A stretch of DNA of 64,000 nucleotides from positions 1-64,000 of the forward strand of contig NZ_JABJVV010000025.1 of assembly GCF_013155545.1 (NCBI RefSeq), read 5' to 3'. Under the pieces are notes generated by a model. It was not told the DNA's origin and did not search any database. It saw only the letters and a list, made by a program, of their open reading frames with translations. Numbering within the stretch: the stretch's first letter is position 1; each line of letters begins with the position of its first letter. Shown here one piece after another: positions 43,499-52,143 of this stretch. This DNA is from Caenimonas soli (GTDB lineage Bacteria > Pseudomonadota > Gammaproteobacteria > Burkholderiales > Burkholderiaceae_C). A program made the translations under genes and the position numbers.

Positions 43499-44749
43499 AT
43501 GCAAACCACCACGATCGCCCCTCCCGCTCCCCGAATCCGCAAGAGTCGCAGCGAAGAAGCCTGGCTGAAGCGTCCCGACCTTCCCGATTCCCATTACGTC
43601 GACAGCAGAATCTATACGGATCCGAAGATCTTCGCAGAGGAGATGGATCGCATCTGGCGCCGCGTCTGGTTGCCGGTCTGCCATGAAAGTGAGTTGCCTG
43701 AGGCTCTCGACTTTCGATCGCTTGGCACGTTCGACAACACGCCGTTGGTCGTGGTGCGCGGTAGCGACAAGAAGATTCGCACCTTCCTCAACATCTGCCC
43801 GCACCGCGGCAATCGGATTGTCCGCTCCCCGTCGGGAAACCTTGGGGTTGCCGAACCGTCCGGCAATCCAAAGAACATGACCTGCATGTTCCACGGCTGG
43901 CAGTTTGACGCGGAAGGCCGCTGCGTGGAAATCACCCGGGAAAAGGCCGGCTACCAGGACCGCGTCTGCAAAGCGGATGTGGGGCTTCGCGAAATTCGAA
44001 CCGAAATCGCGCATGGAGGATTTGTCTGGATTGCACTCGACGACGACGCGCCGCCGCTGCGGGAGTTCATCGGCGGGGCCTTTGGTTTCATGGCCACGGA
44101 ACTCGACACCGAGCCGCTGGAAATCTTCCACTACCAAAAATCGCTGGTCAAGACCAACTACAAGCTCTGGCACGAAACAAGCCGCGAGTTCTATCACGAC
44201 TATCTGCACTACCATAATCGTGCGACGGGTATGTTGCAACCCGGCTATTTCGACCGCAAGTACACCGTGTTCGAGAACGGGCATGCCGCAACGGGCTTGA
44301 CGACCATCAATTACGAGGCGTACGACGGTTCGAAGGAGCGCGTGCTGACTTTCCCTGGCATGCCGAAGAACGGCTGGAAGCAGCTAAATATCTTTCCAGG
44401 GTGCACCTACAGTCTCCGCGCGTCCTGCCTGCGCGTCAGCGTCATGACACCGATTAGCGAGAACGAGGTGCTGATTGAGCTTCGCGGGCTGGGACTCAAG
44501 GCCGATACGCCCAAGGAACGAGAGCAAAGAATCGCGGATCACGACACCATCTGGGGGCCATTCGGCCGCAACTTGCATGAGGACCTGCTGGTGGTGCAGC
44601 AACAGAAGGTTGCGATGCAACCAGGCTCCGGAAGCCGCTTCCTGTTGATGGCCCGCGAGGAGGGCGACACGATTCACGACGAGATCGGCCTGCGGTCTTA
44701 TTACGACGAGTGGGCGCGCCGCATGGGTCGCGTGGCGAGTCGTCCCTGA
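43499..44749 (+). CDS. Rieske ring-hydroxylating dioxygenase, alpha subunit
   Basis: The 416-residue protein has a Rieske [2Fe-2S] site C100-x-H102 and C129-x2-H132 (CPHRGNRI ... MTCMFHGW); the 26-residue spacer is longer than the usual 16-17. The mononuclear iron ligands are in HETSREFYHDYLHYHNR near residue 220. It is the catalytic subunit of a class III system with the beta subunit, ferredoxin and reductase that follow. The substrate is unknown; aromatic carboxylates or sulfonates are possible. Confidence 0.92.
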   Translation: MQTTTIAPPAPRIRKSRSEEAWLKRPDLPDSHYVDSRIYTDPKIFAEEMDRIWRRVWLPVCHESELPEALDFRSLGTFDNTPLVVVRGSDKKIRTFLNICPHRGNRIVRSPSGNLGVAEPSGNPKNMTCMFHGWQFDAEGRCVEITREKAGYQDRVCKADVGLREIRTEIAHGGFVWIALDDDAPPLREFIGGAFGFMATELDTEPLEIFHYQKSLVKTNYKLWHETSREFYHDYLHYHNRATGMLQPGYFDRKYTVFENGHAATGLTTINYEAYDGSKERVLTFPGMPKNGWKQLNIFPGCTYSLRASCLRVSVMTPISENEVLIELRGLGLKADTPKEREQRIADHDTIWGPFGRNLHEDLLVVQQQKVAMQPGSGSRFLLMAREEGDTIHDEIGLRSYYDEWARRMGRVASRP

Positions 44750-44769
44750 AAGAACATTGGAGCAAACGA

Positions 44770-45270
44770 ATGGACGCCAACGCAATGCTGAGGCAGCAGA
44801 TAGCACGGGACCTCGTGTGCGAAACGAGCTTGCACCTGAATGCCGGAGACTGGGCGAAGTTTCTCGAACTCTGCGATGACGGCAGCTTCGAGTATTCGAT
44901 CATTAACTACTCACCGGAGATCCGTAAGACACAGTGCTGGATGAAGCAGGACAGGGCGGGGCTGGCCAAGGTGCTCAACCTCCTGCCCAAGCACAACTCG
45001 GACCGTGCGCAATTGACGCGTCACATCATGCCGTCCAGGGTTACACCGGGCGATGAAGAAGGCAGCTTCGAGGTCGTGTCGCAGATGACTGTCTACCGGA
45101 CGGAGTGGGACGCCGAGAACTCGCATCTCCAATCCGGCGCCACAAGCCTGTACGTAGTGGGGAAATACATCGATCATGTCATCTTGTCAGATAGCGGCGC
45201 ACGGCTGTGCAAGCGCATCGTCGAACTGGACACTCGGCAGGTCGGCATTGGTTCCCATCACATCTTGTAG
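44770..45270 (+). CDS. Ring-hydroxylating dioxygenase, beta subunit
   Basis: From the ATG at 44770 the 166-residue SnoaL-fold protein reads LCETSLHLNAGDWAKFLELCDDGSFEYSI-like sequence at the start and VGKYIDHVILSDSGARLCKRIVELDTRQVGIGSHHIL at the end, typical of small beta subunits. It forms an alpha3-beta3 oxygenase with the preceding gene. The longer frame from 44710 overlaps alpha and lacks support. Confidence 0.88.
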   Translation: MDANAMLRQQIARDLVCETSLHLNAGDWAKFLELCDDGSFEYSIINYSPEIRKTQCWMKQDRAGLAKVLNLLPKHNSDRAQLTRHIMPSRVTPGDEEGSFEVVSQMTVYRTEWDAENSHLQSGATSLYVVGKYIDHVILSDSGARLCKRIVELDTRQVGIGSHHIL

Positions 45271-45276
45271 TCCACC

Positions 45277-45633
45277 ATGAACGCCTGTAATGATTGGCTG
45301 AAGGTGTGCAGCCTTGCATCTCTTGGGAAAAATGCACTCGAGCCGAAGGAAATTAACGGCATCCCGGTGCTTGTCATCAATGGCGACGAGCGACGCTTAG
45401 TTATTCCCCGGTCTTGCCCGCACATGTCCGCCTCGCTTGTGGACGGAGTGTTCGACGGGCACGTCCTCACATGCACGAAGCATCTTTGGCAGTGGTCCAT
45501 CGATGGCGGCGGAACTGAGATGGGAATAGGCGAGGCGCCGCTTCTCTGCTACGAGACGAGGGAAGAAAACGGCGACCTGTATTGCCGTGTCACGGAAGAA
45601 TTGCGGTACGAGCATGAAGATGAAGACTTCTAG
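45277..45633 (+). CDS. Rieske-type ferredoxin
   Basis: The 118-residue protein has C47-x-H49 and C66-x2-H69 (SCPHMSASLVDGVFDGHVLTCTKHLWQW), the compact Rieske ferredoxin spacing. It carries electrons from the reductase to the oxygenase. The gene starts 6 bp after the beta stop. Confidence 0.92.
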   Translation: MNACNDWLKVCSLASLGKNALEPKEINGIPVLVINGDERRLVIPRSCPHMSASLVDGVFDGHVLTCTKHLWQWSIDGGGTEMGIGEAPLLCYETREENGDLYCRVTEELRYEHEDEDF

Positions 45634-45660
45634 CGCCATCCAACCCAACCGGAGTCTGAT

Positions 45661-46716
45661 GTGCGTGTGAACCTCGTCTCCAGCAAGCAGGAAGAACTCG
45701 GGAAGTTTGAATGCGGTCCGACGGAACGCATCCTCTATGCGGGACTGCGCACAGGGCTTCCGCTTCCCCATGAATGCGCCACGGGGACTTGCGGAACATG
45801 CAGGGCAAAACTTCTTTCCGGCGAAGTCGAGGACTTGTGGGCTGAAGCTCCGGGCCGAAAGGCCCTGCGAACAGGGAAGGGCGAGATTCTCCTGTGCCAG
45901 TCGTTGCCAAGAGGCGATTGCAGCGTCGGCATCCGTATGCCGCGCCCTGCAGCGGGCGAGAGTCAGCCCATCCCTTCTTATTTCACCGGCAATGTGCAAC
46001 GCTCGGGAATGCTGACCCATGATGTCCTGATCCTGGAGTTGTCACTGGACCGTCCGATGCAGTTTTTGGCTGGGCAGTTCGTCCTGGTCGAGGTTCCGGA
46101 GGTGGCAGGGTTCCGGGCTTACTCAATGGTCAATTTTTCCCATTCGACTGAGCGGCTGGAGCTGATCGTCAAACGCAAGCCAGGCGGCGTTCTATCCAAC
46201 GTGTTATTCGGTCCGAGGCTGTCCTCGTTGACTTTCAAGGTTTTCGGGCCCTTGGGGACTGCGACGCTCGAACCGGATGAAGGCGGTGCAGGAGACCTTG
46301 TTTGCGTCGCGGGCGGCACGGGCATCGCTGGGATCATGGCGATTCTTGCGCGCGCATCCGAGTCGGGCTACCTGGATCATCACAATGCAGTGGTGTGCTT
46401 CGGAGTGCGCGGACTCGCTGATTTGTTTTTCCTCGATAGGTTTTCGGGGTTGAAGCGCAAGCACCCTGAAACGCTCAAGGTAGTGGTTGCTACCTCGGAG
46501 CAGGGAGTGGGCTCCGCGATCCGAGAAATGCACCCGGAGATCGAATTCAAAAACGGCTTCGTTCACGAAGCACTCGCCTGGCAGGAACTCGGGAATTTTG
46601 CAAACGTCATTGCCTACGCGGCCGGCCCGCCGCCGGCTGTAGAAGCGGCGACTTCCGTGCTGCTCACGAAGCACCGGGTGCCGGTGAATCGCATCCGGTT
46701 CGACAAATTCGGATAA
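45661..46716 (+). CDS. Ferredoxin reductase with N-terminal 2Fe-2S domain
   Basis: The 351-residue protein (GTG start at 45661) has a plant-type [2Fe-2S] domain with HECATGTCGTCRAKLLSGEV near residue 39 and a fourth Cys in LLCQSLPRGDC, then an FAD domain (FRAYSMVNFS) and an NAD domain (VCVAGGTGIAGIMAIL). It takes electrons from NAD(P)H to the Rieske ferredoxin, completing a naphthalene-dioxygenase-like chain. Confidence 0.92.
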   Translation: MRVNLVSSKQEELGKFECGPTERILYAGLRTGLPLPHECATGTCGTCRAKLLSGEVEDLWAEAPGRKALRTGKGEILLCQSLPRGDCSVGIRMPRPAAGESQPIPSYFTGNVQRSGMLTHDVLILELSLDRPMQFLAGQFVLVEVPEVAGFRAYSMVNFSHSTERLELIVKRKPGGVLSNVLFGPRLSSLTFKVFGPLGTATLEPDEGGAGDLVCVAGGTGIAGIMAILARASESGYLDHHNAVVCFGVRGLADLFFLDRFSGLKRKHPETLKVVVATSEQGVGSAIREMHPEIEFKNGFVHEALAWQELGNFANVIAYAAGPPPAVEAATSVLLTKHRVPVNRIRFDKFG

Positions 46717-46762
46717 CTCCCGCCGTCACTCCATTGTGGTCAAAAAACTAGGAGACATGTTC

Positions 46763-47728
46763 ATGATCCGAAAATTGTTCGCGGTCCTGGTAGCGTTCGC
46801 AGCCGTATCCGCAGGCGTCGCCAATGCCGACGATTGGCCCACCAAGGCCGTGAAAATAGTTGTTCCCTTTCCAGCGGGCGGGGCCACAGATGTGCCTGCG
46901 CGGTTGCTGGCCGACCGGCTCAGCAAGATCTGGCGTCAGCCGGTGATCGTGGAGAATAGGCCGGGTGCGGGCGGTGCACTGGGCGCAGCGGAGGTTGCTC
47001 GCGCGGCCGCCGACGGCTATACGCTGCTGTTCCCCTCAGGCTCTGTGATGACGGTGAATCAGTTTGTCTACGCCAAGTTGCCGTATGACCCCGTCCGCGA
47101 TTTTTCGCCGATCACTAACGTGGCATCGAGTCCGCAAGTCCTGGTAGTTCCCAAACAGTCACGCTTCGAGACGATGGAAGCACTGATCGCTCACGCGCGA
47201 TCCAACCCATCCAAGTTGACCTTCGCGCATGCCGGAGTCGGTTCGCAGTCCCATCTCGCTAACGAGTACTTCCTTCAACAGGCCAAGATTCAGGCGGTAG
47301 GCGTTCCGTATAAGGGTGATCCGCCGGCCGTGACTGACATCATCGGTGGAAACATCGACTTTTCAGTGATCAGTCTGGGCGCGTCATTAGCCAACGTCAA
47401 GGGCGGCAAGTTGCGGGCGCTTGGCGTAACCAGTCGGGAAGAGATTGCCCAGCTGCCCGGGGTGCGTCCGATTGGTGCGGTCCTTACCGGATTTGAAAAC
47501 ACCGGCTGGTTCGGTCTCGTGGCCCCGGCCAACGTGCCGCCGACAATCGTCAAGAAAATCTACCAGGATGCGCTCGCATCGTTGTCGGATGCAGACTTGC
47601 GCGCCCAACTCGATGCGATGGGTTTCCGCATCGTTGCCAATTCCCCGGAAGCCATGGCGGAAGCCATGGCTTCCGAGCGCAAGCGGTGGGCGCAGATCGT
47701 TCTCGAGCGAAAGATACGGCAGGACTAG
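46763..47728 (+). CDS. Bug-family periplasmic solute-binding receptor
   Basis: From the ATG at 46763 (GGAG 8 nt upstream) the 321-residue protein has a signal peptide ending GVANA, the motif WPTKAVKIVVPFPAGGATDVPARLLADRL, VIVENRPGAGGALGAAEVAR and VPYKGDPPAVTDIIGGNIDF. It closes the Rieske operon and probably binds the aromatic acid or sulfonate used by that dioxygenase. Confidence 0.93.
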   Translation: MIRKLFAVLVAFAAVSAGVANADDWPTKAVKIVVPFPAGGATDVPARLLADRLSKIWRQPVIVENRPGAGGALGAAEVARAAADGYTLLFPSGSVMTVNQFVYAKLPYDPVRDFSPITNVASSPQVLVVPKQSRFETMEALIAHARSNPSKLTFAHAGVGSQSHLANEYFLQQAKIQAVGVPYKGDPPAVTDIIGGNIDFSVISLGASLANVKGGKLRALGVTSREEIAQLPGVRPIGAVLTGFENTGWFGLVAPANVPPTIVKKIYQDALASLSDADLRAQLDAMGFRIVANSPEAMAEAMASERKRWAQIVLERKIRQD

Positions 47729-47812
47729 GCGCAATCGCTGGACCTCAGAATTGACTGTCATACTCATGGGGCGAACTTCAATGATGCGCCTTAAGCGCCG
47801 CGTCGGCGTGCC

Positions 47813-48724
47813 ATGAGAAAAAGGCTTCCTCCCTTGTCTACGCTTCTTGCTTTCGAAGCAGTAGCGGACTTGGGCAGCTTTTCGAAAGCCGGCGAAGCGC
47901 TTGCATTCACGCACAGCGCGGTCAGCCACCAGATTCGGCAACTGGAAGAGCATTTAGGCGTTCGCCTACTGCAGCGCCTCCCGACCGGTGTTGTGTTGAC
48001 GCCCGAGGGTGCCGTGTATCTGGCGGAGGTTAAGGTCGCCCTGAAGCGGCTCGAATCCGCAGAAATGCTCCTAAAGGAACACGCTGCGACGCGCCCCCTC
48101 AGAATCAGCGTGCTCGCGTCGTTTGCGAGCAGCATGGTGGTTCCGGAGCTTCTGTCCTTTCTGCAGCAGAATCCGACCGTCCATATTGAGATCGATGCCC
48201 GAGCCGGGATCGAGAACGACGAGCAGGCCGACGTCGATGTTTTTATACGCTACGGCAAGGGCGAGTGGCCAAATTTCGACAGCGTGAAACTGCTGGATGT
48301 GGAACTGTTTCCCGTTTGCAGCCCTGAGTTTCATATAAACCACGGACCCTTCACTCATATCAGAGATCTATCGCGAGTCGTCCTTCTCCGCCACACCATG
48401 GAACCTTGGGAGGGATGGCTTAAGGCCGTCGGTGCGGATTTGGCAGATGGTGGCGACGGGATCATTCCGGCGGGCCCGCTATTCACCGATGCCCGCCTTA
48501 TGCTGGAAGCCGCTTGCGATGGGCAAGGCGTGGCACTGGCAAGGGACGTGTTGGCGGAAAAGAGCCTTCGTGAAGGCAGGCTGGTGCGCTTGTTCCAAAT
48601 GCGGGTGCCCTCGCCGCAGGGGTACTACGCGTACTTCCGCCCCGGTGCCATCTCGCGTGCTTCGGTCCGGCTGTTCCTGGACTGGCTCGAGGAAACTTGC
48701 AAGCGGCTGCAGATACATCAGTGA
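47813..48724 (+). CDS. LysR-family regulator (GcvA-like)
   Basis: The 303-residue protein starts MRKRLPPLSTLLAFEAVADLGSFSKAGEALAFTHSAVSHQIRQLEEHLGVRL, the GcvA-type helix-turn-helix, and has a complete effector domain. It lies on the same strand as the Rieske operon, 84 bp downstream of the Bug gene, and is its likely regulator. Confidence 0.9.
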   Translation: MRKRLPPLSTLLAFEAVADLGSFSKAGEALAFTHSAVSHQIRQLEEHLGVRLLQRLPTGVVLTPEGAVYLAEVKVALKRLESAEMLLKEHAATRPLRISVLASFASSMVVPELLSFLQQNPTVHIEIDARAGIENDEQADVDVFIRYGKGEWPNFDSVKLLDVELFPVCSPEFHINHGPFTHIRDLSRVVLLRHTMEPWEGWLKAVGADLADGGDGIIPAGPLFTDARLMLEAACDGQGVALARDVLAEKSLREGRLVRLFQMRVPSPQGYYAYFRPGAISRASVRLFLDWLEETCKRLQIHQ

Positions 48725-48743
48725 TGGAAAACGAAGGAGAGCC

Positions 48744-49061
48744 ATGTTCGTCGATGAGCGCATCTACACCTTGCATGCAGGCAAGGTCCCCGTGTTTTTG
48801 AAATTGTACGAGGAGGAGGGCATGGCGGTTCAGACGCGCATCCTCGGCAGGATGGTGGGTTACTACTTCACCGAGTTCGGTCCGCTGAACCAGATCGTCC
48901 ACATGTGGGCGTATGTGTCCTTCGAGGACCGTCAGAGGCGGCGCAAGGAGTTGTTGGCTTCAGACGAGTGGAAGGCGTACGCTCAAAAGATGCAACCCCT
49001 GGTGCACCATGTGGAAAACAAGCTGTTGGTGCCCGCGCCGTTCTTCAAGATCCCTGATTAG
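48744..49061 (+). CDS. NIPSNAP-family protein
   Basis: From the ATG at 48744, with AAGGAGA upstream, the 105-residue protein begins MFVDERIYTLHAGKVPVFLKLYEEEG and contains GRMVGYYFTEFGPLNQIVHMWAYVSFEDRQRRR, the single-domain NIPSNAP (dimeric alpha/beta-barrel) pattern. Such proteins often accompany aromatic or Rieske pathways and may bind or convert an intermediate. It follows the LysR gene by 19 bp. Confidence 0.88.
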   Translation: MFVDERIYTLHAGKVPVFLKLYEEEGMAVQTRILGRMVGYYFTEFGPLNQIVHMWAYVSFEDRQRRRKELLASDEWKAYAQKMQPLVHHVENKLLVPAPFFKIPD

Positions 49062-49345
49062 CCACGCAGCATTTACGCTGGGCGACATATGCGCGACCGG
49101 CTGGAGGCGTCGACGTCGTGGCCGCCGCGATCACCGCCAGCCTATGCGCGGTTCACTTCGTCGGCCGCTCGGCGCTGACCCTCGGGCTGGATGCGACGCG
49201 CTGCCCGACGACACCAGGCGCCGGTGGCGCACGAAAAGCGGCGCTCAGTAGTAAGGGTTTTCACGCAGATGCTTCGAGAGATCGCTACTGTTCAAGTTTC
49301 CCATTGAAATCCCCAATGATTGGGGTGTCGCGATGAACGATTGAA
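49062..49345. other. Non-coding or decayed stretch
   Basis: No gene is recognised. A palindrome ccccaat-g-attgggg occurs at 49311-49325, 20 bp before the IS3 scrap, and may lie near the original insertion end. Confidence 0.4.
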
Positions 49346-49498
49346 TCTACCCAGTACACCGGCATTGCGTTCGGCCGCCGCTGCAAGGAAATGGGCGCGC
49401 GCCCCTCGATGGGAACCGTGGGCGATGCCTACGATAACGCGATGGCTGAGAGCTTCTTCGTCACGCTGGAATGCGAGCCGATCGACCGCAGCAGCTGA
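49346..49498 (+). mobile_element. IS3-family transposase OrfB fragment
   Basis: About 50 codons read QYTGIAFGRRCKEMGARPSM then GTVGDAYDNAMAESFFVTLECE, the conserved stretch before the last catalytic Glu of IS3 OrfB integrases, and then stop at 49498. Both ends of the gene are missing. Confidence 0.8.
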
Positions 49499-49523
49499 AG
49501 GAGCAGGGCCTCTGCACGCGGCG

Positions 49524-49850
49524 ATGTCCGTCGCGTGCCATCAACGCTTCCAAGCCTTCTACGCCAAGGTGCTGGGACGGGCGCCCAACGGCAGAGCCAT
49601 GCCGACGCTCGTGCTGTGGCGCGGTTTTTCGGAAACGCCGGGATTCGAGGACGCCAGCAGGGCCAGAAACGGCCGGATGACGATCGTGACTCCTGACCTT
49701 GTCGGGTTCGAGCAACTGCTCAAGAGCTAGGGGCTCGCTCCCAACGGGTTCCAGCAGGGCAAGTTCAGCAAGATTGCCCAGCTGAACGATCCGGATCGCA
49801 ACGTGATCACCTTGGCTAAGCCGCCGTCAGGTCCTTCTCCGACGACTTGA
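49524..49850 (+). pseudogene. Glyoxalase/VOC-family protein with internal stop
   Basis: The frame reads FQAFYAKVLGRAPNGRAMPTLVLWRG, GRMTIVTPDLVGFEQLLKS, then TAG at 49728-49730, and continues in the same frame as GLAPNGFQQGKFSKIAQLNDPDRNVITLA. The last part is the typical end of a vicinal-oxygen-chelate domain (G-x-x-L-N-D-P-D-G-N). One nonsense codon breaks an otherwise small 108-residue protein; the N-terminus also looks short. Confidence 0.65.
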
Positions 49851-50075
49851 GACTTCGCAGGAATCGACGCGCCTGAAGGCTTGCTGCGACGAGCTTGATG
49901 TCGACGTTCTTACGCGAATCTTCGTTGATGCGAATCCGCCGGTGTCGAGCGCCTCAATGTCTTCGAGGACCATGCAGCCAGCAGTTCGCTGGCCGGCGAT
50001 ACGGCACCGCTCGCCCGCCTTTGGAGCACCGGCCTCGCGCACTGACCGAAAGGCATGGACTAACATACGCTGGAT
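49851..50075. other. Intergenic stretch without recognised gene
   Basis: Short open frames only; nothing family-like is seen between the VOC remnant and the ModA-like pseudogene. Confidence 0.35.
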
Positions 50076-50839
50076 ATGCATACCGATCGCAGGTCAGATA
50101 AGCGCTTAAATCCAGAGCCTCAGAGCGTCCATCTTTTCAGCGGAATGGTCATCCAGGGCGCGATCGAAGGCATCATAGGCCAGGCATTGGAGGCGCAACA
50201 GAACATCCGGCTCGTTACGAGTTTCGACCCCACCACGGTGTTGATGCGCAGGATCGAGGCGGGTGAGCGGGCGACATCATCGTGGCCACCGACAGCGCCA
50301 TCGATCAGCTTGGTGAGGCAGGTATCGTGAGTCGTACAGCCCGCAAGCCCCTCGTCGCGACCGAAGTCGCGGTCGCCGTGAAAGCCGGCCATCCGCGGCC
50401 TGACATCCGTACTGTGGAGCGCTTGGTCGCCGCACTGCGGCAAGCCCGCTCGGTGGCCTACACGACGACCGGCGCAAGCGGCATTCACTTCATCCGGCTG
50501 ATGGGCCAACTGGGCATCGCAGACGAAGTCAACGCTAAGGCCACCATTCTCGATGGTGGTCTGGTTGCAGAAGCCTTGCTCGACGACCGTGCCGATCTCG
50601 CCGTCCAGCAGCGCAGCGAATTGCTCACGGTGCCAGGAGTAGACGTGATCGGCGCGTTCCCCGAGGCAGTGGCATGCCGTACCGACTTCACGGTCGCTGC
50701 ATTTGCGATGTCTGCGGGCCTGCCGCATGTTTGCGCGGCGCTTGCCTTCCTGGTGTCGGAGGTGGCACGTGATGCTTACAGCGCGTACGGACTGACCGCG
50801 CGGAGTGCAGCAGTCGCGCAGACGAAAACGGCTGCCTGA
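50076..50839 (+). pseudogene. ModA-like substrate-binding protein, one-base frameshift
   Basis: The first frame carries HLFSGMVIQGAIEGIIGQALEAQ ... VLMRRIEAGERA and is lost near 50270. The next frame continues DIIVATDSAIDQLGEAGIVSRTARKPLVATEVAVAVKAG and TGASGIHFIRLMGQLGIADEVNAKATI. Together they match short cytoplasmic or periplasmic ModA-like binding proteins (no clear signal peptide). One base added near 50270 would give about 254 residues. Confidence 0.7.
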
Positions 50840-50877
50840 ATGCACAGTCGGCAATCCCCCGTCAACGCGAAGGCGTT

Positions 50878-51183
50878 ATGAACACCAGATTTCTGGAGAC
50901 ATTCCTGTGGGTGGCCAAGCTCGGCAGCTTCAGGGCCGCGGCGGAGAAGCTGCACACCACGCAAGGCGCCGTTTCTGGCAGAGTGGCGGAGCTCGAAAAA
51001 ATGTTCGGTGTCGCCTTGTTCGACCGGGAGAACCGCAACGCCTTGACGCAGCGCGGGATCGAACTGATGCCTTATGCGGAACGCATGATCGATCTGCAGG
51101 CGGGCAAACCAATTTCCCGAACAAACGCTCTTGCTGGCGGTCGGCCCTTACTTCGGCTGGTGCTACGCAGACCAAAGTGCTGA
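50878..51183 (+). pseudogene. LysR-family regulator, N-terminal fragment
   Basis: The start is normal (MNTRFLETFLWVAKLGSFRAAAEKLHTTQGAVSGRVAELEKMFGVALFDR ... YAERMIDLQ), but after about residue 73 the family pattern stops and the frame ends at residue 101. The whole effector domain is lost. It follows the broken ModA-like gene and may have regulated it. Confidence 0.75.
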
Positions 51184-51486
51184 TAGGGCTTTGGATGCGC
51201 ACGAGCCCTCCGAGCGGAAGTCAGACTTCGACGGAAAGAGGACCTATCCGGATGATGCGCCACCGCCCGAAGGCCGACTTCAAGACCCGCGACGAGGCCA
51301 CGCAGGCTGCCGCGGACTACGCGCACAAAGCCATCCAGGACGAGGTAGACTTTCAAAGCCATTCAGAATTAGATCGACGCGCAGTCTCGTGATGTGGTCG
51401 GACTTCAACGTGTCGAGCCCGGTCGGAAGTTCGGGAGATCCGCCCCGCCTCGCATCTTCCACTCCGAGCGCTATCGCCTCCACCTC
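51184..51486. other. Decayed stretch after LysR fragment
   Basis: A short frame (about 51254-51392) reads HRPKADFKTRDEATQAAADYAHKAIQDEV, which looks protein-like but has no clear start signal and no family I can name. It may be the tail of a lost gene. Confidence 0.3.
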
Positions 51487-52143
51487 TCAGACGGTCACGG
51501 TAGCCGGAGGGGCGTTGGCGCGCAGGCCTGCTTGATAGGCCGGCCGCTCAACAATACGAGCAAGATAAGGCTCCAGGGCGGCCGGAATGCCGACTCCGTA
51601 GTCGATGGCCCAGACAAGGCAAGTTGCCAGAAGAAGGTCCGCCGTGGTAAAGCGGTCGCCCACCAGAAATTGGCGGTCGTCTGAAAGCGCCTGCTCCACA
51701 TGTCGGACTTGTTTAGTGAAATATTCGCCGGCACTTTTGACAACGTTCGGCGCGTCTCCATAAAGGGCTTTGAGGTCACGGTGCCGGCGCATGACATAAA
51801 GGCTGGTCGAGTCGAGCTCGGTGCAAATGAAGAAACACCACTCAAGCCACCGCGCATAGTCTTCGGCCTTCTCCGGAATCAGTGTCTTGTCCCTCGTTCC
51901 GTACCTCCTCGAAAGGTAAGCAGCGATCGCGGCACTCTCGCCGATAGTGAACGCGCCATCCTGCAACAGTGGAACCTTTTGCCGCGGGTTCAGATGGGTA
52001 TATTCGGCAGTCTGCGTTTCCCCGGTCCGGGGAAGGATGGGTCTGCAGGTGTAGGCTAGGCCGAGTTCGTGCATTGCCCAGTGGGGGCGTAGCGTACGTG
52101 ACGTCCCCACGCCCCACAGCAGCAATCCCTCTGGCGTAGTCAT
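51487..52143 (-). CDS. Glutathione S-transferase family protein
   Basis: From the ATG at 52143, which overlaps the SDR stop (ATGA), the protein has 218 residues. The N-terminal thioredoxin-fold part has GVGTSRTLRPHWAMHELGLAYTCRPI and PLLQDGAFTIGESAAIAAYLSRRYG, the glutathione-binding cis-Pro and E-S residues; the helical C-terminal domain includes VGDRFTTADLLLATCLVWAIDYG. It is the last gene of the liv-CaiB-SDR operon and may process or detoxify an intermediate. Confidence 0.88.
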   Translation of the reverse strand: MTTPEGLLLWGVGTSRTLRPHWAMHELGLAYTCRPILPRTGETQTAEYTHLNPRQKVPLLQDGAFTIGESAAIAAYLSRRYGTRDKTLIPEKAEDYARWLEWCFFICTELDSTSLYVMRRHRDLKALYGDAPNVVKSAGEYFTKQVRHVEQALSDDRQFLVGDRFTTADLLLATCLVWAIDYGVGIPAALEPYLARIVERPAYQAGLRANAPPATVTV

